From Streptomyces sp. NBC_01465 (GTDB taxonomy: Bacteria > Actinomycetota > Actinomycetes > Streptomycetales > Streptomycetaceae), in NCBI RefSeq assembly GCF_036227325.1, contig NZ_CP109467.1, positions 2,852,001 to 2,916,000 on the forward strand: DNA of 64,000 bases, written 5' to 3'. Of the stretch, positions 15,551 through 23,633 are shown one piece after another. Position 1 is the stretch's first letter; each line of letters begins with the position of its first letter. The notes under the pieces were generated by a model. The model saw only the letters and a list, made by a program, of their open reading frames with translations. It was not told where the DNA came from and made no database searches. The position numbers and the translations under genes are program-made.

Positions 15551-15992
15551 CCCCGCATCATGCCGAACCTTTCTGAGAGGTGGCTGAATACCCGCCGCGC
15601 GATCACCAAAGCAACGGTTTCACCCCACCCGCCCCAGCCCCTTCACACGACCACCACAAAGGCCTCTCACATCGCGCGCACGACCGGTAAACAGTGCGTT
15701 TCACCCTTGCGTTCAAGCCACAGGTCGGACAATCTGACCTGGAGCCAATGGCCTCAATGGGGCACAAACGTAAAGGAGTTGGAAGGTACTGGAGGGCTGT
15801 ACGGGGACTAGGGACCCCCGTAGGTGAACAGATGTGCAGGTGGGTATCAAGCAACCGGAAGATGCTCTTCCCGCGTCTGTACAAAAGGCAGCCAGAGACC
15901 AGTGATTGCGCTCGGGAAGGTCGAGGGGGATCAACCCGTGCGGAAGTGAACCGACCAAACACGCAGCCAGCTTGCGTGCGGGGGGATGACTC
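15551..15992 (+). promoter_or_regulatory. Long leader/intergenic region of cslA
   Basis: This 442-bp gap has visibly lower GC than its neighbours. It contains a hairpin with arms TACGGGG/CCCCGTA (15800-15822) and an ACGCA/TGCGT stem just before the ribosome site GGGGGGA. An open frame, 15694-15996, ends with an ATGA overlap on the cslA start, but its codon third positions are not GC-rich, so it is more likely leader RNA than a gene. I do not recognise a known riboswitch. Confidence 0.5.
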
Positions 15993-17921
15993 ATGACGTC
16001 GACGCCTACTGGCGCCCGACGGGGCGAAGACCCGTCCCAGACCACCCAGTTGCGGGTGCCTCAGCAGCTGCGGACCGCCGGACGGAGTCCCCGGCCCGCC
16101 AAGGCACTGCCTCGCTACGACTACGAGCACTACAGCCGGCTCGCGGGCCCGCTGACCCAGCCCGACCCGACCCGGCCGTACACCGTGCAGTACCGCACCC
16201 TGCTCTCGCAGGAACCGCACCGCTTCCGCGCGGCCCTGCTCCTGGGCGCCGCCCCGCTGCTCTCCCTGGGTCTACTGGCGTGGCTGATGCAGCCCGAGCA
16301 CTGGACCCAGCGCGACTACGCGTCGGACACGCTGAAGGTCCTCGACGTCGTCATGCTCGTCTCGATCGGCCTGATCGAGTTCTTCCGCTGCATGAACGTC
16401 CTCTCCAACGCGCACGCCACCCTGGTGGCGAGAGACCCGGTCCCCGTGGTGCCCGAGACCGGCACCAAGGTGGCCTTCCTCACCTCCTTCGTCCCCGGCA
16501 AAGAGCCGCTCGAGATGGTGACGAAGACTCTGGAGGCCGCGGTGAAGATCCGTCACCGGGGCCTGCTTCACGTCTGGCTCCTGGACGAGGGCGACGACCC
16601 CGCGGTGAAGGAGGTCTGCGCGCGGCTCGGCGTCCACCACTTCTCCCGCAAGGGCGTGGCCCAGTGGAACCAGCCCAAGGGGCCCCACCGGGCGAAGACC
16701 AAGCACGGCAACTACAACGCCTGGCTCCAGGCGCACGGCGGCGACTACGACTTCTTCGCCTCCGTCGACACCGACCACGTACCGCTGCCCAACTACCTGG
16801 AGCGGATGCTCGGTTACTTCCGCGACCCGGACATCGGCTTCGTCATCGGCCCGCAGGTCTACGGCAACTACGACTCCTTCGTGACGAAGGCGGCGGAGTC
16901 CCAGCAGTTCCTCTTCCACGCGCTGATCCAGCGCGCGGGCAACGCGTACGGCGCCCCGATGTTCGTGGGGACGTCGAATGCCGTACGGATCAAGGCGATC
17001 AAGGGCATCGGCGGCCTCTACGACTCGATCACCGAGGACATGGCCACCGGCTTCGAACTGCACCGCGCCAAGAACCCGGAGACGGGCCGCAAATGGCGCT
17101 CGGTCTACACCCCCGACGTGCTCGCGGTCGGCGAGGGACCCACCGCCTGGACGGACTTCTTCACGCAGCAGCTGCGCTGGTCGCGGGGGACGTACGAGAC
17201 GATCCTCAAGCAGTACTGGAAGGGCCTCTGCACGCTGCCGCCGGGCAAGTTCTTCAACTACACGATGATGATCATCTTCTACCCGATGTCGGCGCTCAAC
17301 TGGATTCTGGCGGCGCTGAGTTGTGCCCTCTTCCTGGGCATGGGCGCATCGGGCGTACAGATCGATCCGTCGGTGTGGATGATGCTGTACGGCAACGCCT
17401 CGGCCCTCCAGATCGGCCTCTACATCTGGAACCGCCGCCACAACGTCTCCCCGCACGAGCCCGAGGGCTCCGGCGGTCTGGCCGGAATGGTGATGTCCGC
17501 GCTGTCGGCGCCCGTGTACGCGCGCTCGCTCTTCGACGCGGTGCTGCGCCGCAAGAGCAAGTTCGTGGTGACCCCGAAGGGCGACTCGTCGAGCCCGGAC
17601 ACCCTCTTCGGCACCTTCCGCATCCACCTCTTCTTCATCCTGGTCTTCGGCGGCTCCCTCGGGGCGTCCTTCGTCTTCGGGCACAGCCATCCCGCGATGC
17701 TCACCTGGGCCTCGCTCGCCCTGCTGATGACCGCGTCGCCGATCTTGATCTGGCGCTGGACCATGCGCCAGGACAAGAAGAAGGCGGCCTCGCAGCCGCG
17801 GGACCCGCAGCCGCCGCAGGGCCCGCCGCCGCCCGCACACGGTCACGCGCCGCAGCAGAAGCCCACCTGGGCGGCCGGTGACCAGACCATGCAGATCGCA
17901 CTCGGGGGACGCAACAAATGA
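15993..17921 (+). CDS. cslA: Cellulose synthase-like glucan synthase CslA (GT2)
   Basis: A 642-residue membrane glycosyltransferase that polymerises a beta-glucan at the hyphal tip in Streptomyces. Two N-terminal helices (about 78-100 and 115-133) precede the GT2 domain with Asp198 (LLDEGDD), the DxD motif SVDTDHV (259-261), TED (347-349) and QQLRW (392-396), all residues needed for processive synthesis. Four or more C-terminal helices follow, then a Pro/Gln-rich tail. I see no PilZ domain, so c-di-GMP control as in proteobacterial BcsA is not obvious. The stop overlaps glxA as ATGA, so both products are made together. Confidence 0.95.
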   Translation: MTSTPTGARRGEDPSQTTQLRVPQQLRTAGRSPRPAKALPRYDYEHYSRLAGPLTQPDPTRPYTVQYRTLLSQEPHRFRAALLLGAAPLLSLGLLAWLMQPEHWTQRDYASDTLKVLDVVMLVSIGLIEFFRCMNVLSNAHATLVARDPVPVVPETGTKVAFLTSFVPGKEPLEMVTKTLEAAVKIRHRGLLHVWLLDEGDDPAVKEVCARLGVHHFSRKGVAQWNQPKGPHRAKTKHGNYNAWLQAHGGDYDFFASVDTDHVPLPNYLERMLGYFRDPDIGFVIGPQVYGNYDSFVTKAAESQQFLFHALIQRAGNAYGAPMFVGTSNAVRIKAIKGIGGLYDSITEDMATGFELHRAKNPETGRKWRSVYTPDVLAVGEGPTAWTDFFTQQLRWSRGTYETILKQYWKGLCTLPPGKFFNYTMMIIFYPMSALNWILAALSCALFLGMGASGVQIDPSVWMMLYGNASALQIGLYIWNRRHNVSPHEPEGSGGLAGMVMSALSAPVYARSLFDAVLRRKSKFVVTPKGDSSSPDTLFGTFRIHLFFILVFGGSLGASFVFGHSHPAMLTWASLALLMTASPILIWRWTMRQDKKKAASQPRDPQPPQGPPPPAHGHAPQQKPTWAAGDQTMQIALGGRNK

Positions 17922-19852
17922 ACTACCGTCCTAGCCGCCGCACCCGCCGGCTGGCGATCACGACGGCAGTGGTCCTCGCGCTGGCGGGAGCGAACGGGCC
18001 GTGGCTGTACCGGGTCGGGTCGGACAAGTACCACACGTACTCGATCAACAAGCCGGAGTACAAGGCGGACAACGGGCACTGGGCGACGCTGAACGTCCCG
18101 TCCGAGTACAAGATCAACACGATCCACGCGGCGCTGCTCCACACCGGCAAGATCCTGCTGGTCGCCGGCTCCGGCAACAACCAGAAGAACTTCGACGCGA
18201 AGAGCTTCCGGTCGGTCCTCTACGACCCGGCGGACGACACCTTCAAGAACATCCCGACGCCGAAGGACCTGTTCTGCTCGGGCCACACCCAACTGCCCAA
18301 CGGGGACCTGCTGATCGCGGGCGGCACGAAGCGGTACGAGAAGCTCAAGGGCGACGTCACCAAGGCCGGCGGCCTGATGATCGTCCACAACGAGGACCCG
18401 GACAAGCCGATCACGCTGCCCGCGGGCACCAAATTCACGGGCAAGCAGAACGGGAAGACCTTCGTCTCGAAGGACCCGGTGCTGGTCCCGCGGGCCACGA
18501 AGGTCTTCGACAAGAAGACCGGCAAGTTCCTGCGCAACGACCCGGGGCTGGGGCGGATCTACGTCGAGGCGCCGCTGTCCGGGCAGAAGCACGAGACGGG
18601 GACGCAGGACAACTACCGCGTTGCGGGCCTCACCGGGACGGATGCCCAGAACGTATACGGAATGGCCCAGAAGCTCGCCCTCGACAAGAAGGACTTCCAG
18701 GGGATCCGGGAGGCGTACGAGTTCGACGCGAAGGCGGAGCGGTACATCACCGTCGACCCGATGAACGAGGCGCGCTGGTACCCGACGCTCACCACGCTCT
18801 CGTCGGGGAAGATTCTCGCGCTGTCGGGTCTCGACGAGATCGGGCAGCTGGTGCCGGGGAAGAACGAGGTGTACGACCCGGCGACGAAGAAGTGGACGTA
18901 CACGAAGGGGATCCGCCAGTTCCCCACGTACCCGGCGGTCTTCCTGCTCCAGGACGGGAAGCTCTTCTACTCGGGCGCGAACGCGGGGTACGGGCCGGAC
19001 AATGTGGGCCGTGACCCGGGGGTCTGGGACGTCGACACGAACAGCTTCGTGAAGCTGCCCGGCCTGAGCGACGCGTCCGACATGGAGACGGCGGGCACGG
19101 TGCGGCTGCCGCCGTCGCAGAGCGAGAAGTTCATGGTGCTGGGCGGGGGCGGGGTGGGCGAGTCGTCGGCGTCGTCGAACAAGACGCGGATCGTCGACCT
19201 GTCGGTGCCGAACCCGGCGTTCAAGGACGGCCCGTCGCTCGACGAGGGCACGCGCTATCCGGAATCGTCGATCCTCCCCGACGACTCAGTACTGATCACG
19301 GGCGGCTCGAAGGACTACCGGGGCCGGGGCGGGTCCAACATCCTGGAGGCGAGGCTGTACGACGCAACGACGGGTCAGATGCGGCGAGTTGCCGACCCCG
19401 AGGTGGGCCGGAACTACCACTCGGGCTCGATCCTGCTGCCGGACGGGCGGGTGCTGACGTTCGGCGGCGACTCGCTGTACTCCGACAAGGACAACACGAA
19501 GCCGGGCGTCTTCGAGCAGCGCATCGAGATCTACACGCCGCCGTATCTGTACCGGGACGGGCGGCCGGAGCTGGGGGCGGGGCCGGAGTCGATCGCGCGG
19601 GGGGCGAGCGGGGTGTTCAAGACGGGCCACGGCGACGCGATTCGCACGGCGCGGCTGATCAAGCCGAGTGCGTCGACGCATGTGACGGACATCGACCAGA
19701 CGTCGATCGCGCTGACGGTGGGGAAGGTGGCGGGGGGTGTGCGGGTGACGCTGCCCGCGAATCGGAATCTGGTCCAACCGGGGTGGTACATGCTGTTCGT
19801 GACGGACGATCAGGGCACGCCGTCGAAGGCGCAGTGGGTGCGGGTGCCGTAA
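17918..19852 (+). CDS. glxA: Radical copper oxidase GlxA (galactose oxidase-like)
   Basis: A 644-residue membrane-anchored extracellular oxidase with one N-terminal helix (residues 11-27). Kelch-type beta-propeller repeats and a C-terminal E-set domain follow. Expected cofactor residues are visible: Cys120 (DLFCSGH) and Tyr288 (NEARWYPT) as a possible Tyr-Cys cross-link, Tyr500-His501 (VGRNYHSG) and His588 (ASTHVTDID) as copper ligands. The pairing is inferred by comparison with galactose oxidase. In Streptomyces GlxA works with CslA in glucan deposition and morphogenesis, and the 4-base overlap with cslA fits a complex. The dispersed repeat starts directly at the stop. Confidence 0.95.
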   Translation: MNYRPSRRTRRLAITTAVVLALAGANGPWLYRVGSDKYHTYSINKPEYKADNGHWATLNVPSEYKINTIHAALLHTGKILLVAGSGNNQKNFDAKSFRSVLYDPADDTFKNIPTPKDLFCSGHTQLPNGDLLIAGGTKRYEKLKGDVTKAGGLMIVHNEDPDKPITLPAGTKFTGKQNGKTFVSKDPVLVPRATKVFDKKTGKFLRNDPGLGRIYVEAPLSGQKHETGTQDNYRVAGLTGTDAQNVYGMAQKLALDKKDFQGIREAYEFDAKAERYITVDPMNEARWYPTLTTLSSGKILALSGLDEIGQLVPGKNEVYDPATKKWTYTKGIRQFPTYPAVFLLQDGKLFYSGANAGYGPDNVGRDPGVWDVDTNSFVKLPGLSDASDMETAGTVRLPPSQSEKFMVLGGGGVGESSASSNKTRIVDLSVPNPAFKDGPSLDEGTRYPESSILPDDSVLITGGSKDYRGRGGSNILEARLYDATTGQMRRVADPEVGRNYHSGSILLPDGRVLTFGGDSLYSDKDNTKPGVFEQRIEIYTPPYLYRDGRPELGAGPESIARGASGVFKTGHGDAIRTARLIKPSASTHVTDIDQTSIALTVGKVAGGVRVTLPANRNLVQPGWYMLFVTDDQGTPSKAQWVRVP

Positions 19853-20055
19853 GCGACCTTCGGCCGCTTGTCCTCAATCGCCGGACGGGCTTGATTTGCC
19901 TGATGTGGGCTTTCCGGTGTCGCATCCAAACGGACCGCAAGCGGCCATTGAGCAACCCACACCCACGCCAACCACCTCCGCGAGAGCGGCGCCGGTTTAG
20001 GCGCAAAACCAGGCGGGGTCTGGGGCGGAGCCCCAGGAGGAGCTTCGCCCCGGAG
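19853..20055. repeat. Dispersed repeat copy B and GC-rich hairpin
   Basis: The unit GCGACCTTCGGCCGCTTGTC with TCCTCAATCGCCGGACGGGC starts right at the glxA stop. It is followed by the second common streptomycete element, GGGGTCTGGGGCGGAGCCCC (20016-20035), which can fold on itself. The region separates two convergent genes and probably works as their terminator. Confidence 0.65.
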
Positions 20056-20076
20056 GAGCCGCACCTCCCCCGCCCC

Positions 20077-21093
20077 CTACTTCGTGTTGCGGGCCAGCCC
20101 CAGCGCGTAATCCGCCCACCAGTCCCCCGCCTTGGGCCCGCCCCGGCAGTCCCCGTCCGACTCCCCGGGCCGCTTCACCCACACATACGCGTCCACCAGC
20201 GCCTCCCCCGTCTCCGTGGACGGCGTCTCCCCCAGCGCCCGCCCCGGCGGGTTGCACCAGTTCTCCGCCGGGTCGCCGCCCGTGTACGGACCGTTCCCGT
20301 TCCGGCTCGTGTCGATCACAAAATGCTTGCCGCCCACCTTCTCGGACAGCGCCTTCCCGAACTCCGTACTGGCCGCCGTCGTCTGGAAGTTGGACACGTT
20401 CACCGCGAACCCGTCCGCCTCCCCGATCCCCGCCCGCTGCAGCGGCTGGAACAGTGCATCCGGCTTCTGCCAGCCCGCGTTCCCCGCGTCCAGATAGACC
20501 TTGACCCCCGGCTGCCGCTTCAGCCGCTCGACGGCGTCCTTCAGCAGGTCGTACCGCTCCTCGTGGAACTCCTCCGGCGTGCACTCGTTCACCATGTGCA
20601 GGACCGCGTCCGGCTCCAGGATCACCGTCGCGCGCCGGTCCGCGATCCCCTGCGCCACCTTGTCCACCCACGCCCGGTACGCGTTCCCGTCGGCCGCCCC
20701 GCCCGCCGAGTGCTGGCCGCAGTCGCGGTGCGGGATGTTGTAGAGCACCAGCAGTGCGTCCCGGTCGGCCTTCTGTGCCGCCTCCGTGAAGCCCTCCGCC
20801 TCGGCCTGCGGGTTGTCGGGGCCGATCCATTCGCCGGTCGGCTGCGAGGCGATCTTCCGGATCAGGCCCGCGTTCTCCGCATCCCCGCTCTTCGTGTACG
20901 CGGCGACCTGCTGGGCCGCGTTCCCGTCCGGATTCACCCAGTACGGGTCGTCCCCCTTCGGCTGCTGCGTCACCGCCGACGGGCTCGCGCCGTCCTTGGA
21001 TCCACCGCCGCCCGACGAGGAACACCCCGACACCAGCAGCACCACCGCCCCCGCAGCCCCCACCGCGGCCCTCCGCGCACAACTGCCGTACAT
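20077..21093 (-). CDS. cslZ: Secreted GH6 endoglucanase lipoprotein (CslZ-like)
   Basis: A 338-residue glycoside hydrolase family 6 enzyme. The start ATG at 21093 has GGGGGAG upstream. A lipobox VLLVSGC anchors the enzyme outside the membrane, followed by a Gly/Ser linker. Family landmarks are LLVLYNIPHRDCGQHSAG, the acid/base region RATVILEPDAVLHM, VYLDAGNAGW, and ENWCNPPGRALG near the end. It faces glxA, as in the described cslA-glxA-cslZ arrangement, where it is thought to trim or release the new beta-1,4-glucan. Confidence 0.9.
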   Translation of the reverse strand: MYGSCARRAAVGAAGAVVLLVSGCSSSGGGGSKDGASPSAVTQQPKGDDPYWVNPDGNAAQQVAAYTKSGDAENAGLIRKIASQPTGEWIGPDNPQAEAEGFTEAAQKADRDALLVLYNIPHRDCGQHSAGGAADGNAYRAWVDKVAQGIADRRATVILEPDAVLHMVNECTPEEFHEERYDLLKDAVERLKRQPGVKVYLDAGNAGWQKPDALFQPLQRAGIGEADGFAVNVSNFQTTAASTEFGKALSEKVGGKHFVIDTSRNGNGPYTGGDPAENWCNPPGRALGETPSTETGEALVDAYVWVKRPGESDGDCRGGPKAGDWWADYALGLARNTK

Positions 21094-21466
21094 CCACTCC
21101 CCCTTGGGTGTACTACCGGCACACGCCGTCCCTTCCACTGTGACACACGGGCCCTGCCGCCAACGAGGTCCCGCTTCTTCGTGTATGACCTGTTACGGGG
21201 AGCCGCGCCGCCACGCACAGCGACAGATTCACGACATGGCGTCAAAAAGCCTCTAGGCCACGGCAGTTGAACGTCCTACAGTGTCTGAGTGGCCCCGGTC
21301 CCTGGCCTGCCAGATATGCCACTGGTCTTCCACACACCTCCCGCGTCGGTGCCGGACTCCTCCCGCAGTCCGTGCGCCCGCGGTCGAGGACCAGCCCGGC
21401 CGGCGACTCCCGGGGGGAGCAGTACGTCGGCCGGGCTGCGTTTACGCGCGTCACACCGCCACCCCG
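21094..21466. other. Intergenic region with terminator-like hairpin
   Basis: This 373-bp gap separates two leftward genes. At 21393-21437 a 10-bp stem AGCCCGGCCG/CGGCCGGGCT encloses 25 bases and probably ends the sortase operon. The rest (21100-21380) should hold the cslZ promoter. I see no convincing gene in it. Confidence 0.5.
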
Positions 21467-22138
21467 TCACGATGCCTTCGGCACGTCCGTCAGATACGCG
21501 GAGACGACCACGTTCGCCGAGTACGCCTCGGCCTCCCTGTCGTAGGAACCGCCGCAGGTGATCAGCCGCAGCTCCGCCCGCCCGCGCTGGTGCGCCCCGT
21601 ACACCTTCTGCGGATCGAAGTGGTCGCGCTGCACGACCTGTACGTCGTCGATGGTGAATTCGGAGACCGAGCCGTCGATCCCCGTCACCCTGACCTTCTC
21701 GCCGGGGCGGGCCGCGCTCAGTCCGTAGAAGACGGCCTTCTTGTCCCTGGTGTCGACATGACCGACCAGCAGCGCGGGCCCGGAGGCCCCCGGCCTGGTG
21801 CCCTCGTCGTACCAGCCGACCGTGCCGGGTGCCGCGAACGGCGGCGGGTCGACCCCGCCGTCCGCGTCGAGGCCGCGGGCCATCACCGGTGCGGTGATGC
21901 CCACCGAGGGGATGTCGACCCGCTCCGGCTTCGTGCCCTGCACGGGCTCGTGCGCCGGCGGCAGCGGTACGTCCAGCGGGCGCCCGACCGCCGCCACGTC
22001 ACCCGTGGTGGGGGCCGAGCTCCCGCTGCCCGTGCCGTCGCCGATGTTCTTGCCCCAGAGCCACAGCCCGAGGAGCAGGACCGCCCAGGCGACCCCGGTC
22101 AGCAGCCTGCCCGTACCCGACGAACGGGAGTCGGACAT
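21467..22138 (-). CDS. Class F sortase
   Basis: A 223-residue transpeptidase anchored by one N-terminal helix (LLTGVAWAVLLLGLWLWG). The sortase core has the catalytic His in ALLVGHVDT and Cys in LRLITCGGSYD, with IPSVGITAPVMARGLD at the start of the barrel. The short TLTTC-type motif of class E is absent. This layout fits actinobacterial class F sortases. It starts one base after the stop of the upstream exported-protein gene, so the two are an operon. The natural substrate is unknown and the partner has no clear sorting signal. Confidence 0.85.
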   Translation of the reverse strand: MSDSRSSGTGRLLTGVAWAVLLLGLWLWGKNIGDGTGSGSSAPTTGDVAAVGRPLDVPLPPAHEPVQGTKPERVDIPSVGITAPVMARGLDADGGVDPPPFAAPGTVGWYDEGTRPGASGPALLVGHVDTRDKKAVFYGLSAARPGEKVRVTGIDGSVSEFTIDDVQVVQRDHFDPQKVYGAHQRGRAELRLITCGGSYDREAEAYSANVVVSAYLTDVPKAS

Positions 22139-22139
22139 G

Positions 22140-22673
22140 TCACTTCATGCCTTGCCGGCGGCGGCGCACACTCCGCCCGGCGACCGCAACGGCCGCGATT
22201 CCGGCGAGGCCGAGCCCGATCAGCGCGTGCCGGGTGCCGGGGCCTTCCTCCTGGGCGCCGTCGGACGCGAGCAGCGCCGTACCGCCGCCGCCCGCGTGGA
22301 CGGGGGCCACGGGGGTGGCGCTGGAGCGGACGACGGTGACGGTGCCGGTGGCGTTGCCGGAGCTGTCCTGGCACTTGACCTGGATCGGGTACTCGCGGGC
22401 CGAGGCGTCGGAGCGGATCTTCATCTCGGCGAAGAGCCCGCCGTCCGCGGCCGGCGCGAACTGCGCCTCCGAGACGAACGCGTCCGAGGACCCGACCGCC
22501 GCCTCGCCGCTGCAGACACTCACCCGGAGGTCCACGACCCCGCCGGGTGCGATGACGGACGGGGTGACGGTGACGGAGCCGGTCGACTCGGATTCGGCAC
22601 TGGCAGTGGTCACGGGCAGCAGTGCCGTCGCCGTGAGGGCGACGGCACAGAATGTGACACGGGATATACGCAT
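22140..22673 (-). CDS. Exported, C-terminally membrane-anchored protein, sortase F partner
   Basis: A 177-residue protein with a signal peptide (MRISRVTFCAVALTATALLP) and an ATG with AGGAGG upstream. The body is an Ig-like beta domain (VTVTPSVIAPGGVVDLRVSVC and YPIQVKCQDSSGNATGTVTV, whose two Cys probably pair). The C-terminus has a helix ALIGLGLAGIAAVAVAG and an RRRR stop-transfer. There is no LPxTG/LAxTG pentapeptide before the helix. It is commonly found with class F sortase genes in Streptomyces. Function is not known. Confidence 0.75.
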   Translation of the reverse strand: MRISRVTFCAVALTATALLPVTTASAESESTGSVTVTPSVIAPGGVVDLRVSVCSGEAAVGSSDAFVSEAQFAPAADGGLFAEMKIRSDASAREYPIQVKCQDSSGNATGTVTVVRSSATPVAPVHAGGGGTALLASDGAQEEGPGTRHALIGLGLAGIAAVAVAGRSVRRRRQGMK

Positions 22674-22756
22674 GGTGAACCTCCTGGTACTTCGAAGGCT
22701 CACGTGCTAAGGCCGTGCCCGCATCCCCACTGGGCCGTTCGGGCGAGAACCGGAGG

Positions 22757-23536
22757 TCAGATCAGGTCGACCAGGTCCGCGATCGAGTCGCGGACGTGTG
22801 TCGGCCGGAACGGGTAGCGGTCGAGGTCGGCCGTCCCCGTGAGCCCGGTGAGCACCAGGAACGTCTCCATCCCGGCCTCCAGTCCGGCCAGCACGTCGGT
22901 GTCCATGCGGTCGCCGATCATCGCGCTGGACTCGGAGTGTGCGCCGATCGCGTTCAGGCCGGTGCGCATCATCAGCGGGTTCGGCTTGCCCACGAAGTAC
23001 GGGTCCTTGCCGGTGGCCTTGGTGATCAGCGCGGCGACCGACCCGGTGGCGGGCAGCGGGCCCTCGGCGGAGGGGCCGGTCTCGTCGGGGTTGGTGCAGA
23101 TGAAGCGGGCGCCGCCGTTGATCAGCCGTACGGCCTTGGTCATGGCCTCGAAGGAGTACGTCCGCGTCTCGCCGAGGATCACGAAGTCCGGGTCGTGGTC
23201 GGTGAGGATGTACCCGGCGTCGTGCAGGGCGGTGGTGAGACCGGCCTCGCCGATGACGTACGCGGTGCCGCCCGGGTTCTGGGCCTCCACGAACTTCGCG
23301 GTGGCGAGCGCGGAGGTCCAGATGTTCTCGACGGGGACGTCCAGGCCCATCCGGTTGAGGCGGGCGTGCAGGTCACGGGCGGTGTAGATCGAGTTGTTGG
23401 TGAGGACCAGGAAGGGCTTCCCGGAGTCACGCAGCCGCTTGATGAAGGCGTCGGCGCCGGGGATGGGGGTGCCCTCGTGGATGAGGACACCGTCCATGTC
23501 GGTGAGCCAGGATTCGATCGGCTTGCGCTCTGCCAT
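22757..23536 (-). CDS. HAD-IIA (NagD-like) phosphatase
   Basis: A 259-residue cytoplasmic HAD hydrolase. Motif I is WLTDMDGVLIHEG with the nucleophile Asp, motif II LVLTNNS, motif III lysine in YFVGKPNPLMM and motif IV MIGDRMDTDVLAG. The C2-type cap between motifs II and III marks subclass IIA (NagD/4-nitrophenylphosphatase). The chosen ATG has GGAG upstream. It dephosphorylates an unknown small sugar or nucleotide phosphate. It lies at the end of the phosphonate region but behind a strong hairpin, so is probably separate. Confidence 0.87.
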   Translation of the reverse strand: MAERKPIESWLTDMDGVLIHEGTPIPGADAFIKRLRDSGKPFLVLTNNSIYTARDLHARLNRMGLDVPVENIWTSALATAKFVEAQNPGGTAYVIGEAGLTTALHDAGYILTDHDPDFVILGETRTYSFEAMTKAVRLINGGARFICTNPDETGPSAEGPLPATGSVAALITKATGKDPYFVGKPNPLMMRTGLNAIGAHSESSAMIGDRMDTDVLAGLEAGMETFLVLTGLTGTADLDRYPFRPTHVRDSIADLVDLI

Positions 23537-23564
23537 GGGGTGGGACTCCTGCCGTACGCGGTGT

Positions 23565-23633
23565 GCTTCTTGAGCTGGGGACGCCGGTCGCACCGCTCTG
23601 TGCCCCCCGACGCCCCCAGCCTAATCAAGAAGC
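23565..23633. terminator. Long inverted repeat between phosphodiesterase and HAD genes
   Basis: Arms GCTTCTTGA+GCTGGGG (23565-23580) and CCCCAGC+CTAA+TCAAGAAGC (23614-23633) pair over 16 bp with a 4-base bulge. The right arm contains the phosphodiesterase stop codon, so the hairpin probably ends that transcript. Confidence 0.55.

Noticed and set aside
15551..15992. c-di-AMP (ydaO) or c-di-GMP riboswitch in the cslA leader
   Set aside because: I could not match the conserved core bases of either class. A covariance-model search would decide.
15694..15996. 100-codon frame before cslA as a normal gene
   Set aside because: Third codon positions are not GC-rich and no domain is seen. Kept as leader sequence and a finding only.
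16272..17846. Minus-strand frame within cslA
   Set aside because: It is a codon shadow of cslA, rich in Arg/Val/Gly, with no recognisable domain.
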